Part shown: positions 37,045 to 48,130 of the stretch, piece after piece
How the letters are laid out: every line of letters starts with the position of its first letter
How positions within the stretch are numbered: the first letter of the stretch is position 1
Source of the DNA: Ailurus styani
Taxonomy: Eukaryota > Chordata > Mammalia > Carnivora > Ailuridae
Assembly: GCA_002007465.1 (NCBI GenBank)
Contig: LNAC01000378.1
Span: forward strand, 1,027,007-1,091,006
Length of the DNA: 64,000 bases
Reading direction: 5' to 3'
Made by a program: the position numbers and the translations under genes
The notes under the pieces: model-generated
Database searches by the model: none
What the model saw: the letters and a program-made list of their open reading frames with translations, nothing else
Told to the model about the DNA's origin: nothing

Positions 37045-37372
37045 ATCGAATTTTCATTAAATATCTATATATATAAATATATATAAATATTTATATATGT
37101 ATACATATATAAATATCTATATAGATATTTATATATGTATACATATATACACACATATACATGTGTATACACATATACACACATATATACATGTGTATAC
37201 ACATATACACACATACACATATACATATATACATACATATACATATTTATATATGTATACATATATACACATATGTATGTATACATATACATAAATATCC
37301 ATTTAGATATTTATATATATGTATACATATATATGTATACATATATATACATATATATACATATATATAAAG
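37045..37372. repeat. AT/CA alternating low-complexity tract with palindromes
   Basis: Over 300 bases of (TA), (CA) and TATACATA units, including AAATATCTATATAGATATTT. It creates spurious Y/I/H/M-rich frames on both strands. Confidence 0.92.
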
Positions 37373-37636
37373 CAGCACACTTGTTAGCTGTTCTTCTATC
37401 TTGCCTCTAGGACGCAGTGTTTTATGAGTCATCTCATTAGATACCTGTGGGTCAGGCAGGCGTTGGTGACATTCCAACCTTACTGTCCTTTATGGTGATT
37501 ATACCCATCTTGCTTTTGATGGTTAAGTGCTATGACCTGGCCTTTCCTACTCCAGAGTCCTAACACCCCACCTGCTACTAGGGAGCCCACTTCTGTTATA
37601 TCATCTTCTGTCACCAGCCCTGCCTCACTTACCTCA

Positions 37637-37706
37637 TGTCCCTCCCACCCTCCCTCCCTCCTTTCCTTCCTCTGCTTCCTTCCTTCCTCCCTTCCTCTTT
37701 CTCTTC
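37637..37706. repeat. (CCTT)n pyrimidine tract
   Basis: About 70 bases of C/T with CCTT period. Confidence 0.85.
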
Positions 37707-38275
37707 CGGTAGCACAAGAATCCGAAACCTTGTTTGCCTTTGCTTACGAGGGAATCCGGTATTTATGACAGAGAATTCCTCAAAGGTTTTGCGACTCCCC
37801 TATTGTTTTTTCTAATCATTTACAGGAAAGCTTGGAGAATTTGTTCTACTAGAGGGATCTATAATTTTCAAAATGTAGATGGTTTGCTGACAGCCTCAGA
37901 AACCAGAGAGCAATGTAAAACTGATTGATGCTTTGGCTTGGTTATACTTTCTCGCTTTACAAGGGCATAAGGCCTCACTAGGCAAATTGAAGTATTGCTT
38001 ATCCGAGGTAGACGATTGAAGGCATCTGTTGCGGCCACAATGTGACAAGCTAGGAATCAACCCATTCTGCAGGTCAAACAACCTACTAAAAAAAACTTAG
38101 ACAGTTTTGAGCCCAGTACAATATTGCAGACAGGGAGTTACAGTTTTTGTAGAGCAGATACAGTCTCTGATGAAGCAAATGCATGACAATCCTCCAGACC
38201 TTCTGGTTGGGTTTCTAGAATCTGAAGAGGCTTTGGACACCTGAAATTGATAATACCCTCTCTCCCAGCACTGGG
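37707..38275 (+). mobile_element. ERV1 (gammaretrovirus-like) pol relic, broken
   Basis: Sense frames read the reverse-transcriptase order LFAFAYEGIRY, then FCDSPIVFS in a shifted frame, ESLENL-like text, a damaged catalytic-loop position NVDG, LLTASETREQCK, and in another frame LALQGHKASLGKLKYC. At least three frame breaks or stops separate these blocks, so it cannot be functional. Related text may continue to about 40.2 kb, but I could not assign it. Confidence 0.65.
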
Positions 38276-38320
38276 GAGTCCAAATTTTGAAAACTCTGAC
38301 CTGATTTATATGATGTTCTT

Positions 38321-38475
38321 TTTTTTTTAAGATTTTATTTATTTATTTGACAGAGAGAGAGAGAGATCACAAGTAGGCTGAGAGACAGGCAAAGAGAGAG
38401 GAGGAAGCAGGCTCCCTGAGATCATGACCTGAGCCGAAGGCAGCGGCTTTAACCCACTGAGCCGCCCAGGCGCCC
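38321..38475 (-). mobile_element. CAN-SINE with internal deletion
   Basis: GGCTCCCTGAGATCATGACC joins two distant parts of the body; target GATTTATATGATGTTCTT. Confidence 0.93.
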
Positions 38476-38511
38476 GATTTATATGATGTTCTTATTTAAA
38501 ATGCAGATGTA

Positions 38512-38663
38512 GGGCGCCTGGGGGGCTCAGTGGGTTAAAGCCTCTGCCTTCGGCTCAGGTCATGATTTCAGGGTCCTGGGATCGAGTCCCGCATCGGGCT
38601 CCCTGCTCAGCAGGGAGCCTGCTTCTCCCTCTCTCTTTGATAAATAAAATTAAAAAATAAAAA
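38512..38663 (+). mobile_element. CAN-SINE, shortened
   Basis: GGGCGCCTGGGGGGCTCAG head; the TCTGCCTACTTGT part is missing; target AAAATGCAGATGTA. Confidence 0.93.
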
Positions 38664-39153
38664 AATGCAGATGTAATATTTACCCACAGCTAATGTGCTC
38701 TGCCTAGAAGCGGCCGCCGTCAGGCCTCCTGTGCTATGATGACTTACTGTCAGCCTCGGAGGCTCACGTTTTGTCTGGAATTAAACCCATGCAAGCAGAC
38801 GAATTAATACTAGTTCCTACAGCTGCAATTCCTAGTTCTGGACTTCAAACCAACATATAAAATCAGCTGCTAATTAATCTCGGTTTGGGTGCTAGTCATG
38901 CAACAGCACAACTTAGAAAACACTAGAGGATTTTTCCTTTATTAAGCTAAAAAAATTGCTCATGGACAAAATATCTCCTGGAAAACTGAGAGCTGATTCG
39001 TTGGGGGCTTTACAGCGAAATGCTCAGTCCCTGAGAGTTCATTTTGCCAACTACAGCTGCAGCGGTGCCATGGATGCATGGCGAACTCCAAGTTTAGAAG
39101 CCCTCTTCTTCCTACAGTAAGAAACTTTTGTTGTTAAAAAAAAACGTGAAAAT
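38664..39153. other. Unassigned, possibly ERV-derived
   Basis: No intact frame; lies between the ERV1 pol relic and further unassigned sequence. Confidence 0.3.
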
Positions 39154-39353
39154 GGGCGCCTGGGTGGCTCAGTGGGTTAAAGCCTCTGCCTTCAGCTCAG
39201 GTCATGATCTCAGGGTCCTGGGATCGAGGCCTGCATGGGGCTCTCTGCTCCGCGGGGAGCCTGCTTCCTCCTCTCCCTGTCTCTCTGCCTGTCTTTCTGC
39301 CTACTTGTAATCTCTCTCTCTGTGTCAAATAAATAAATAAAATCTTTAAAAAA
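39154..39353 (+). mobile_element. CAN-SINE
   Basis: Target AAAACGTGAAAAT / AAAAATGTGAAAAAT. Confidence 0.94.
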
Positions 39354-40300
39354 TGTGAAAAATAAATACATAGTGTGTTTCACCAAAGGAAATGGGCCAA
39401 GGAATTGAAACAGAAGCCAAATTTGACCAGGTTATGGGAATTACCTGACGGGATTTATTTTTTATGCCCCAATTAGTGTTGTGCATCAACAAAACCATCT
39501 GAATAAAAGGGCATTTGAAAGGCACTTGACTCCCCCTTTTTTTAAAAGATTTTATTTTATTTGAGAGAGACAGAGCCAGTGAGAAAGAGCACAAGCAGGG
39601 GGAGGGCCAGAGGGAGAAGCAGACTCCCTGCTGAACAGGACTTGATCCCGGGCCCCGCCTCCCCACGCCGGGGATCATGACCTGAGCCAAAGGCAGAAGC
39701 CTAACCGACCGAGCCACCCAGGTGCCCCGACACCTGACTCTTACTATGCCTACCAAAAAGATGGAATTATTCAACATACATTAAAGAGATGTGCTATTCA
39801 TCAGTAGAATTCTTTACAGGCCACTCCGAAGGTGAGCACCAGAGCACCTCCCTAACCGATTTTACCAGGAGCCCAGAAGCAGTTGGATTTCATAGAATTA
39901 ACTAGTGCTTGCGGAAGGTAAGAGATTTTGTCTCATTATGATACGTATGATGTTTAGATGTCCTGAAATTTTTCCCACTTCAAAAGCTAGTGTTCAGACA
40001 GTGCTGTAAGGCTTGTTTAATGCATATAATGCCCACTTTCGGGATACTGGAGCATACTGACTAGGACAAGGAAGTAATTTTATTTCTACTGTTATCTAGG
40101 AATTATGCCAATGTTGGCAGGTTCCTGTAAGCCTCAGCCCTCTGGATATGCAAAGCAAATGAATCAAACTCCTTGGCTAAGACTCAGCAGTCTACCAGGT
40201 TAAAGTGACCTAGAGGCTTATTAAAAATTAAAGTGACCCCTTTGAACTTAGTTTGGTGGCTCTATGAATTTGGGTCTGAGGCCAGGTCCTGTGCCTGATT
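39354..40300. other. Unassigned, one SINE; possibly ERV-derived
   Basis: Short coding-like stretches on the plus strand (for example TRLWELPDGIYF at about 39427-39462) are broken by stops. Weak retroviral character only. Confidence 0.3.
39537..39728 (-). mobile_element. CAN-SINE, older form
   Basis: AAAGATTTTATTTTATTTGAG to GAGCCACCCAGGTGCCCC. Confidence 0.92.
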
Positions 40301-40496
40301 TTTTTTTAAAGATTTTATTTATTTGTCAGAGAGAGAGAGAGAGCGAGCACAAGCAGGCAGAGTGGCAGGCAGAGGCAGAGGGAGAAGCAGGCTCCCGGCC
40401 GAGCAAGGAGCCCGATGCGGAATTCGATCCCAGGACCCCGGGATCATGACCTGAGCCAAAGGCAGCTGCTCAAACAACTGAGCCACCCAGGCGTCC
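40301..40496 (-). mobile_element. CAN-SINE
   Basis: Target TCCTGTGCCTGAT / TCCTGTGCCTAAT. Confidence 0.93.
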
Positions 40497-40546
40497 CTCC
40501 TGTGCCTAATATAACTGAAGCTTCTCATAATCATGTTCAGTACTTT

Positions 40547-41728
40547 ATTATTTTTTTGAATTGCCCTATCTCTCTCTTTTTTTTTATTTTATTTTTATTC
40601 TTTGCCCAAGGGGTACAGGTCTGTGAATCATCAGGCTTACATCTTTCACAGCACTCACCAAAGCACAAACCCTCCCCAATGTCCATAACCCATCCACCCT
40701 ATCCCTACCCTCCCACCCCCCAGTAACCCTCAGTTTGTTTTGTGAGATNNNNNNNNNNNNNNNNNNNNNNNNNNNNNNNNNNNNNNNNNNNNNNNNNNNN
40801 NNNNNNNNNNNNNNNNNNNNNNNNNNNNNNNNNNNNNNNNNNNNNNNNNNNNNNNNNNNNNNNNNNNNNNNNNNNNNNNNNNNNNNNNNNNNNNNNNNNN
40901 NNNNNNNNNNNNNNNNNNNNNNNNNNNNNNNNNNNNNNNNNNNNNNNNNNNNNNNNNNNNNNNNNNNNNNNNNNNNNNNNNNNNNNNNNNNNNNNNNNNN
41001 NNNNNNNNNNNNNNNNNNNNNNNNNNNNNNNNNNNNNNNNNNNNNNNNNNNNNNNNNNNNNNNNNNNNNNNNNNNNNNNNNNNNNNNNNNNNNNNNNNNN
41101 NNNNNNNNNNNNNNNNNNNNNNNNNNNNNNNNNNNNNNNNNNNNNNNNNNNNNNNNNNNNNNNNNNNNNNNNNNNNNNNNNNNNNNNNNNNNNNNNNNNN
41201 NNNNNNNNNNNNNNNNNNNNNNNNNNNNNNNNNNNNNNNNNNNNNNNNNNNNNNNNNNNNNNNNNNNNNNNNNNNNNNNNNNNNNNNNNNNNNNNNNNNN
41301 NNNNNNNNNNNNNNNNNNNNNNNNNNNNNNNNNNNNNNNNNNNNNNNNNNNNNNNNNNNNNNNNNNNNNNNNNNNNNNNNNNNNNNNNNNNNNNNNNNNN
41401 NNNNNNNNNNNNNNNNNNNNNNNNNNNNNNNNNNNNNNNNNNNNNNNNNNNNNNNNNNNNNNNNNNNNNNNNNNNNNNNNNNNNNNNNNNNNNNNNNNNN
41501 NNNNNNNNNNNNNNNNNNNNNNNNNNNNNNNNNNNNNNNNNNNNNNNNNNNNNNNNNNNNNNNNNNNNNNNNNNNNNNNNNNNNNNNNNNNNNNNNNCCC
41601 CCCACGACCCCCCACCCTGCCCCTCCAGTTCCTCATATCGGAGAGATCATATGATAATTGTCTTTCTCTGATTGACTTATTTCGCTCAGCATAATACCCT
41701 CCAGTTCCATCCATGTCGTTGCAAATGG
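40547..41728 (-). mobile_element. Young 5'-truncated L1 containing an assembly gap
   Basis: Antisense carnivore L1 3' end (GGGGTACAGGTCTGTGAATC, CCTCAGTTTGTTTTGTGAGA) to GTTGCAAATGGC. The target duplication TGTTCAGTACTTTA at about 40533 and 41729 shows a single insertion. Confidence 0.88.
40749..41597. other. Assembly gap, 849 N
   Basis: Run of N inside the L1, bordered on the right by a C-rich stretch. Predicted frames across it are meaningless. Confidence 1.
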
Positions 41729-41739
41729 CTGTTCAGTAC

Positions 41740-42320
41740 TTTAAAGGGCTTCTCTCTTTCTTAGAAACCTTGAGACTTAAGGTCATACCTGGAAGGACCT
41801 GCCTGAAGAAGTCTACCCCCTCTGTCAGTTGGGAAGCTTCATGTATGTAACAGTATTCCAGAAGAAAGATGGGCTGTCACCTAGCTGAAAGGTACACTGT
41901 CAAGTGCTGCTGATCACCCACGTGGTCAGCAAAGTAAAGGAGAAACTTAGCTGGATTCAGGCTTTCACCATAGGAAGTCAGCACCCCAGGAAGACCGCAC
42001 TGTGGTTCCCACAAAGGACCTTTCTAGAATAATGGGTATTGATACTGAACTCTACTGAAAAGAGATAGTCTAGAAAATTGTTGACTGTTCTCATAGGCTG
42101 CATCGGTGTCCCACTTATGGAAGTGACTACTACAGTTACTTTAAGAATCACAGTTACTAAGACAAGCTTCGTTATACTATTTTTCTTTCTGTGCTCCAAG
42201 TAATGGTTCCCACAGCCATATATTCCGGTTAGCTCTACATCAGGCTCTTGGTGTGGACATGATCTGGGTTTCCAAATCCAATATTCTGATTATTGGCACA
42301 GTACAGGTGGGACCATCCTT
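41740..42320. other. No gene or repeat recognised
   Basis: No domain in any frame. Confidence 0.4.
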
Positions 42321-42523
42321 TTTTCTTTCTTAAGATTTTATTTATTTGACAGAGAGAGAGAGAGAGACAGCAAGAGAGGGAACACAAGCAGGGGGAGGGG
42401 GAGAGGGAGAAGCTGCAGGCTTCTTGCTGAGCAGGGAGCCCGATGTGGGGCTCGATCCCAGGACCCTGGGATCATGACCTGAGCTGAAGACAGACACTTA
42501 ACGACTAAGCCACCCAGGCGCCC
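42321..42523 (-). mobile_element. CAN-SINE, older form
   Basis: Target CAGGTGGGACCATCCTTTTT / CAGGTGGGACCATCTTTATT. Confidence 0.93.
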
Positions 42524-42973
42524 TGCAGGTGGGACCATCTTTATTGGTAATTTTTGAATATAACAGACTCGAAGTTGTTACTGTGCATCTGTGTACTCAA
42601 GCTCTAAATTTAACACAGATATCTTTTGTTGACTGGTTTGATTGGAAGGTTGATGTAGAAAATAGAAAAGCAAATTAACAAACAGAAAGCTGGCATCTAG
42701 AGATAGAAACCGCAGAAGTCAGATCTGATACCATGAGATTAATGTTGGGAGGTAAGTTCTCTCCAGTTCCAGTATAGATGGATAAACAAAGATGAATGCC
42801 TCTTATGTATATTCAGTTGACTGTTACAAGAATACAAGTACTGATTTAGACCAATGTGAAAAATGAGCCGTAGGATCCGTGTGTCCTCAAGACTTAAGAC
42901 ATTACACACATGTGCGGTAAACACCAGAGGTTCCGTCCATACTCTTGAACTGCTGCCTCATCATAAGACTGCA
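42524..42973. other. No gene or repeat recognised
   Basis: AT-rich intergenic sequence. Confidence 0.4.
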
Positions 42974-43181
42974 GGGGTGCCTGGGTGGCTGAGTCAGTTA
43001 AGCATCCAACTCTTGGTTTCTGCTCGGGTCATGGTCTTATGGGTCGTAGGATCCAACCCCACACTGGACTCCACGCTCAGCAGGGGGTCTTCTTGAAGAT
43101 TCTTTCCCTCTGCCCCTACCCCCCAACTCTCTCTCTCCCTCTCTCTCTGTCTCTCCAAAATAAATAAATCTTTTAAAAAAT
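42974..43181 (+). mobile_element. CAN-SINE, older GTTAAGCATCCAAC form
   Basis: GGGGTGCCTGGGTGGCTGAG; AACTCTTGGTTTCTGCTCGG; tail AAATAAATAAATC. Confidence 0.9.
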
Positions 43182-43350
43182 AATAAGACTTTGATGCTAG
43201 GTGATGGACATGGGAATCTTTGTATTTCAAATCTGAAAAAAATTATTTGGAAATATGGCACATTTACCAAAGGGCCTAAATTATCATGTAAATATGATGT
43301 TGCTTATGTAATCGATGGACCTCAGTGGAAATTTATTGGCCTTAGAACTC

Positions 43351-43554
43351 TTTTTTAAAGAGTTTATTTATTTATTTGAGAGAGAGAGCAAGAGAGCGAG
43401 CAGGAGCAGAAGCAGGGGGGAGGGGTGGAGGGAAAGGGAAAAGCAGACTCCCCACTGAGCAGGGAGCCTGTTGCAGGACTCGGGATCCCAGGAAGCTGGG
43501 ATCATGACCTGAGCTGAAGGTAGACACTTAGCTGACTGAGGCACCCAGATGTCC
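43351..43554 (-). mobile_element. CAN-SINE, older form
   Basis: TTTATTTATTTGAGAGAGAG to GAGGCACCCAGATGTCCC. Confidence 0.88.
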
Positions 43555-43568
43555 CTCTATCACACTTT

Positions 43569-43761
43569 TTTTAAAAAAAAATTTTATTTATTTGACAGAG
43601 ATAGAGAGATCACAAGTAGGCAGAGAGGCAGGCAGAGAGAGAGGGGGAAGCAGGCTCTTTGCTGAGCAGAGAGCCCGATGTGGGGCTCGATCCCAGGACC
43701 CTGGGATCACGACCTGAGCCGAAGGCAGAGGCTTAACCCACTGAGCCACCCAGGCGCCCCC
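43569..43761 (-). mobile_element. CAN-SINE
   Basis: Target TCTATCACACTTTT on both sides. Confidence 0.94.
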
Positions 43762-43885
43762 CTTCTATCACACTTTTGATGGTTGCTTTGCTTTGTGTTT
43801 TTCTGTGCATTTGCTTGATTCAGATGGCTACAACTTCCCCAGTGAAATGAAAAAAAGTGGTGATGATTAAAAAGTTTTTAATGTC

Positions 43886-44079
43886 GGGGCACCTGGGTGG
43901 CTCAGTGGGTTAAAGCCTCTGCCTTCAGCTCAGGTCATGATCCGAGGGTCCTGGGATCAAGCCCCGCATCGGGTTCTCTGCTCATCATGGAGCCTGCTTC
44001 CTCTCTCTCTCTGCCTGCCTCTCTGCCTACGTGTGATCTCTCTCTCTGTCAAATAAATAAAAAATAAAATCTAAAAAAA
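43886..44079 (+). mobile_element. CAN-SINE
   Basis: GGGGCACCTGGGTGGCTCAG; CCTACGTGTGATC; AAATAAATAAAAAATAAAATC. Confidence 0.93.
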
Positions 44080-44144
44080 TTTTTTAAAATGTCATTATTT
44101 TATATTAACACAGGGAGGATATTATGAGGACAAATATACATTTA

Positions 44145-44338
44145 AGGGCGCCTGGGTGGCTCAGTGGGTTAAAGCCTCTGCTTTTGGCTCAGGTCATGAT
44201 CTCAGGGTCCTGGGATCGAGGCCCGCATCGGGCTCTCTGCTCGGCAGGGAGCCTGCTTCCTCCTCTCTCTCTGCCTCTCTGCCTACTTGTGATCTCTCTC
44301 TCTCTGTGTCAAATAAAGAAATAAAATCTTAAAAAAAA
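44145..44338 (+). mobile_element. CAN-SINE
   Basis: Target ATATACATTTAA on both sides. Confidence 0.94.
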
Positions 44339-44584
44339 TATATACATTTAAAATAAGGATTAAATTTTCCTGAAAATAAGGCATGATATTTCCCTCTCTT
44401 TTGTTTTCTCAAAGTATATACCTTAGCAACTTGTAATTTTAAGCACTTTCTCATCTCTTTGAAATGTATGTACATCGTTTTGAAGACTACATAGACCTTT
44501 TGTCAGTTTTGTAACTCAGGAGTGTCTTTCTCAAGGACCTGGGAATATCTCTTTGATGTGAACATCTAGAGAGATAGCATCCCT

Positions 44585-45028
44585 GGGGCGTCTGGGTGGC
44601 TCGGTCAGTTAAGCATCTGACTCTTGGTCTCTGCTCAGGTCGTGATCTCAGGGTCATGAGATTGAACCGCAGGGTGATGAGCTCTGTGCTCAGTCGGGAG
44701 TCGGCTTCTCTCCCTCTCTCTCTGCCCCTCCGTTCCCTGCCTTTGTGTGTGTGAGCACACTTTCTCTTTCCCTCTCTCTCAAATAAGTAAATGCAACTTT
44801 ATTATTTTTTTAGATTATTTATTTATTTATTTATTTGACGGAGAGAGAGAGATCACAAGTAGGCAGAGAGGCAGGCAGAGAGAGAGAGGAGGAAGCAGGT
44901 TCCCTGCCGAGCAGGGAGCCCGATGCGGGCCTCGATCCCAGGACCCTGAGATCATGACCTGAGCCGCAGGCAGAGGCTTAACCCACTGAGCCACCCAGGC
45001 GCCCAATAAATGCATCTTTAAAAAATAT
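44585..45028 (+). mobile_element. Older CAN-SINE interrupted by an antisense SINE
   Basis: GGGGCGTCTGGGTGGCTCGG, CATCTGACTCTTGGTCTC; resumes ATAAATGCATCTTTAAAAAA. Confidence 0.9.
44801..45004 (-). mobile_element. CAN-SINE nested in older SINE
   Basis: Target AGTAAATGCA / AATAAATGCA; (TTTA) repeats in the tail. Confidence 0.93.
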
Positions 45029-45180
45029 TTAGAGAGATAGCTATGTCCTAGCTTCTGCGGGAGGATAGGAGCCTAACTTTAGTGGGCACCTTGCTCTGAG
45101 TTGCAAAACTACTTCCTGCCATAAAGATATGAGAAGTTGGTTTTCCGTTTATTGGTTTTTATGTTTTTCTTTGTTTTTTG

Positions 45181-45320
45181 TTTGGGGGGGAGGGGCGGAT
45201 GGAGAGGGAGAGAGAATCTTAAGCATGCCCAGCACAGAGCCTAACATGGGGCTCGACCCCACAACCCTGAGCCTAAATTAAGAGTCGGATGCTTAGCTGA
45301 CTGTGCCACTCAGGTGTCCC
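45181..45320 (-). mobile_element. Older CAN-SINE
   Basis: GAGAGAATCTTAAGCATGCC to CTGTGCCACTCAGGTGTCCC. Confidence 0.82.
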
Positions 45321-45322
45321 TG

Positions 45323-45433
45323 TTTTTTTTTTAAGATTTTATTTTATAAGTAATCTCTACACCCAATGTGGGCTCAAACTCAACCCCAAGATCAAGAGTC
45401 ACATGCTCCACCAAATAAGCTAGCCAGGCACCC
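45323..45433 (-). mobile_element. Older short CAN-SINE form
   Basis: AAGTAATCTCTACACCCAAT to AGCTAGCCAGGCACCC. Confidence 0.88.
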
Positions 45434-45794
45434 TTGAGAAGTTGATTTCTTATCTTGATAAAGCCAATTAGCTAATACAGATATTCATGCCAATTACAAA
45501 GTAAAGTTAGGAGTAGCTGTGTGTGACAAATGGTGCTGTCAGGCACTCTTCCTTAAGAAGTAGTCCATCATTTATCTTCAGAACATGCATGTAACAAGTT
45601 GTATCTGCCTGGCTGTTTCAAAGGGTGAGATTTCTTTCTGTCTTTGCAATCTCTTAGTAGATTGCCTACGATGCACATCACATTCTGGTTTCATGCTTAT
45701 TCAATAATAAAAGTGTTCTCTTTCTCTACTACCATTATGGGAACGATTTCTGGGTTTGGAGAATATTTCTTTTTTTTCCGTTGTATTTCTCCAG
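45434..45794. other. No gene recognised
   Basis: AT-rich intergenic sequence. Confidence 0.4.
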
Positions 45795-45977
45795 CTTAAG
45801 ATAAAATAATGATCCCTCCCCAAGATGTCCATGTCCTACTCTCTAGGACCTGTGAATTTTTACCTGATGTTGGCCAAAGGGATTTTGCTGATGTGATTAA
45901 GGGAGATGGGGAGATGATCCCTGATTGTCTAGGTGGTTCCAGTCTAACCACATGAGTTCTTAAAAATGGAAATGGGA

Positions 45978-46174
45978 GGGCGCCTGGGTGGCTCAGTGGG
46001 TTAAAGCCTCTGCTTTCGGCTCAGGTCATGATCTCAGGGTCCTGGGATCGAGGCCCGCATCGGGCTCTCTGCTCAGCAGGGAGCCTGCTTCCCCTTCTCT
46101 CTCTGCCTGCCTCTCTGCCTCCTTGTGATCTCTCTCCCACTGTGAAATAAATAAATAAAAATCTTTAAAAAAAA
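45978..46174 (+). mobile_element. CAN-SINE, GTGAAATAAATA-tail group
   Basis: Target AAAATGGAAATGGGAG on both sides. Confidence 0.95.
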
Positions 46175-46432
46175 TGGAAATGGGAGGCAGAAGAGTGGGG
46201 CAGAGCTGTGATATGAAGACTCAGTCTGCTCTTACTAGCTTTGAAGATGGAGAAAGGGGGCTGAAAGCTGGGGAATGCAGGTGTCTTAGTCTGTTCAGGC
46301 TGCTGTAATAAATACCCCAGATTGGGTAGTTCATAAACAACTTCTCACAGTTCTGGAAACTGGAAAGTCTAAGATCAAGATGGCGGCATGGTTGGGTGAG
46401 GGCCCTCCTCCTGGTTCAAAGTCAGTGCTTGC

Positions 46433-46655
46433 TTTTTTTTTTAAGATTTTTAAAAATTTTTAAAAAAGATTTTATTTATTTATTTGACACAGAGAGAGAG
46501 AGATTACAAGTAGGCAGAGAGGCAGGCAGAGAGAGAGGAGGAGAGAGAGGAGGAAGCAGGCTCCCCACCGAGCAGAGAGCTCGATCCCAGGACCCTGAGA
46601 TCATGACCTGAGCCCAAGGCAGAGGCTTTAACCCACTGAGCCACCCAGGCCCCCC
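46433..46655 (-). mobile_element. CAN-SINE
   Basis: Extended T/A tail; a deletion joins GAGCAGAGAGC directly to TCGATCCCAG. Confidence 0.92.
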
Positions 46656-46656
46656 A

Positions 46657-46840
46657 TTTTTTAAAATTTGTATAGAGAGAGTGCACAAGCATGGGGAGCG
46701 GCAGGCAGAAGGAGAGGGAGAGGGAGAAGCATACTCCCCGCTGAGCAGGGAGCCCAATGCGGGGTTCGATCCCAGGACCCCGGGATCATGACCTGAGCCC
46801 AAGGCAGATGCTTAACCCACTGAGTCACCCAGGTGTCCCC
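46657..46840 (-). mobile_element. CAN-SINE, older form
   Basis: GAGAGTGCACAAGCATGGGG to GAGTCACCCAGGTGTCCCC. Confidence 0.9.
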
Positions 46841-46935
46841 GCCTCCGCCTTTTTTTGTTTTTTTAAAGATTTTAAGTGCTTTCATACTGTGTCCTCACTG
46901 GTGGAAGGGATTAGAGAGCATTCTGGGGCCTCTTT

Positions 46936-47040
46936 TATTTTTATTTTTTTAAGTAATCTCTGTACCCAACATGGGGCTTGAATTTACAACCCCAAGATCA
47001 AGATTCACATACTCCACCTACTGAGCCAGCCCCGCGGCCC
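46936..47040 (-). mobile_element. Older short CAN-SINE form
   Basis: AAGTAATCTCTGTACCCAAC to TGAGCCAGCCCCGCGGCCC. Confidence 0.87.
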
Positions 47041-47345
47041 TCTTTGGGGGTGTCTTTTATAAGTCACTTAATCCATTCATGAGGGCTCCACCCCCATGCC
47101 CTCCTTACTTCTCAAAGGCCCCGCCTCCTACCATCAAGTCTGAGGGTGAGGATTTCAATAGGCGAACTTTGGGGAGGGGCTGCCACAAGCATTCAGACCA
47201 TAGCAGCAGATGGCCTCCAAGGGCTAGAAAAGACAAAGAAATGGATTCTCCCCCAGACTCATCTCTAGAAAGGAGCATAGCTCTCCTGACACCATGATTT
47301 TAGTTGTGAGACCTATGTTGGACTTCTGACCTGTAGAACTAGAAG

Positions 47346-47683
47346 ATAGCTAGTCTGTACAGTTGTAGCTGTTTTGGTCCCACCGCAAAGAAAAGTAATA
47401 AAGCAAGGAAGCCCCCGACAGCTAGAGCAATGCCAAGGCAGAGGCTGCAGGTGTCAAGTGTTAGCGGCAGTGGTGCCCGTAGCTGCAGGACACGTGTGCT
47501 GGCCGGGAGATGGGCAGATAGCCTGAGCCACGCCGGTGAGTCCACCTGATTATGGGACGTAGTATAAAGGAAGCCTGTGTTTAGGGTTTGGTTTCTTTTT
47601 TGGGGGGAGAGGTCCTTTTGGGGAACACCTGACCCCAAGGCCAAAAACCTATCCTTTTACATTTTCTTCTGTTTTTAGTTCAG
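47346..47683. other. No gene recognised
   Basis: One 101-codon minus-strand frame lacks any known domain. Confidence 0.4.
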
Positions 47684-47843
47684 TTTTTTAAAAAGATTTT
47701 ATTTATTTATTTCACAGCGGGAGAGAGGGGAAGCAGGCCCCCTGCTGAGCAGAGAGCCTGATACAGGCCTCGATCCCAGGATCCTGAGATCATGACCTGA
47801 GCCGAAAGCAGAGGCTTTAACCCACTGAGCCACCCAGGCGCCC
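47684..47843 (-). mobile_element. CAN-SINE, TTTCACAG-tail group, shortened
   Basis: TTTATTTATTTCACAGCGGG to GAGCCACCCAGGCGCCC. Confidence 0.93.
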
Positions 47844-47946
47844 AACACCACACTTCTTAAATTATCACAGCTTTATAGTTTGTCTTGGTATTTTGTGGGT
47901 AAAAATCCCTTCTTTATTTTTATTTTAAAAATAATCTTGGCTATGG

Positions 47947-48130
47947 AGCGCCTGGGTGGCTCAGTGGGTTAAGCCTCTGCCTTCGGCTCAGGTCATAATC
48001 TCAGGGTCCTGGGATCGAGGCCCGCATCGGGCTCTCTGCTCAGTGGAGGGCCTTCTTCCCCCTCTCTCTCTGCCTGCCTCTCTGCCTTCTTGTGATCTCT
48101 CTGTCAAATAAATAAATAAAAATCTTTAAA
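47947..48130 (+). mobile_element. CAN-SINE inside L1
   Basis: Target AAATAATCTTGGCTAT on both sides. Confidence 0.95.

Larger units (their letters stand above)
46284..47205 (+). repeat. TTAGTCTGTT repeat, copy 2, nested and SINE-interrupted
   Basis: TTAGTCTGTTCAGGCTGCTG, CAGTTCTGGAAACTGGAAAG, GTGTCCTCACTGGTGGAAGG, TCATGAGGGCTCCACCCCCA, in the same order as 36668-37030. Confidence 0.65.
45795..47345 (+). repeat. Ancient repeat, copy 2, split by another repeat
   Basis: The left half (GATGTCCATGTCCTACTCTC, GCTGATGTGATTAAGGGAGA) runs to 46283. The right half resumes about 47207 (GATGGCCTCCAAGGGCTAGA, GACTTCTGACCTGTAGAACT). Related to 27.1-28.1 kb. Confidence 0.6.

Noticed and set aside
37065..37477. 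Frames rich in Tyr, Ile, His and Met on both strands
   Set aside because: Products of the AT/CA low-complexity tract.
40584..41714. Four long frames over 40.58-41.71 kb
   Set aside because: They consist almost wholly of N from the assembly gap.
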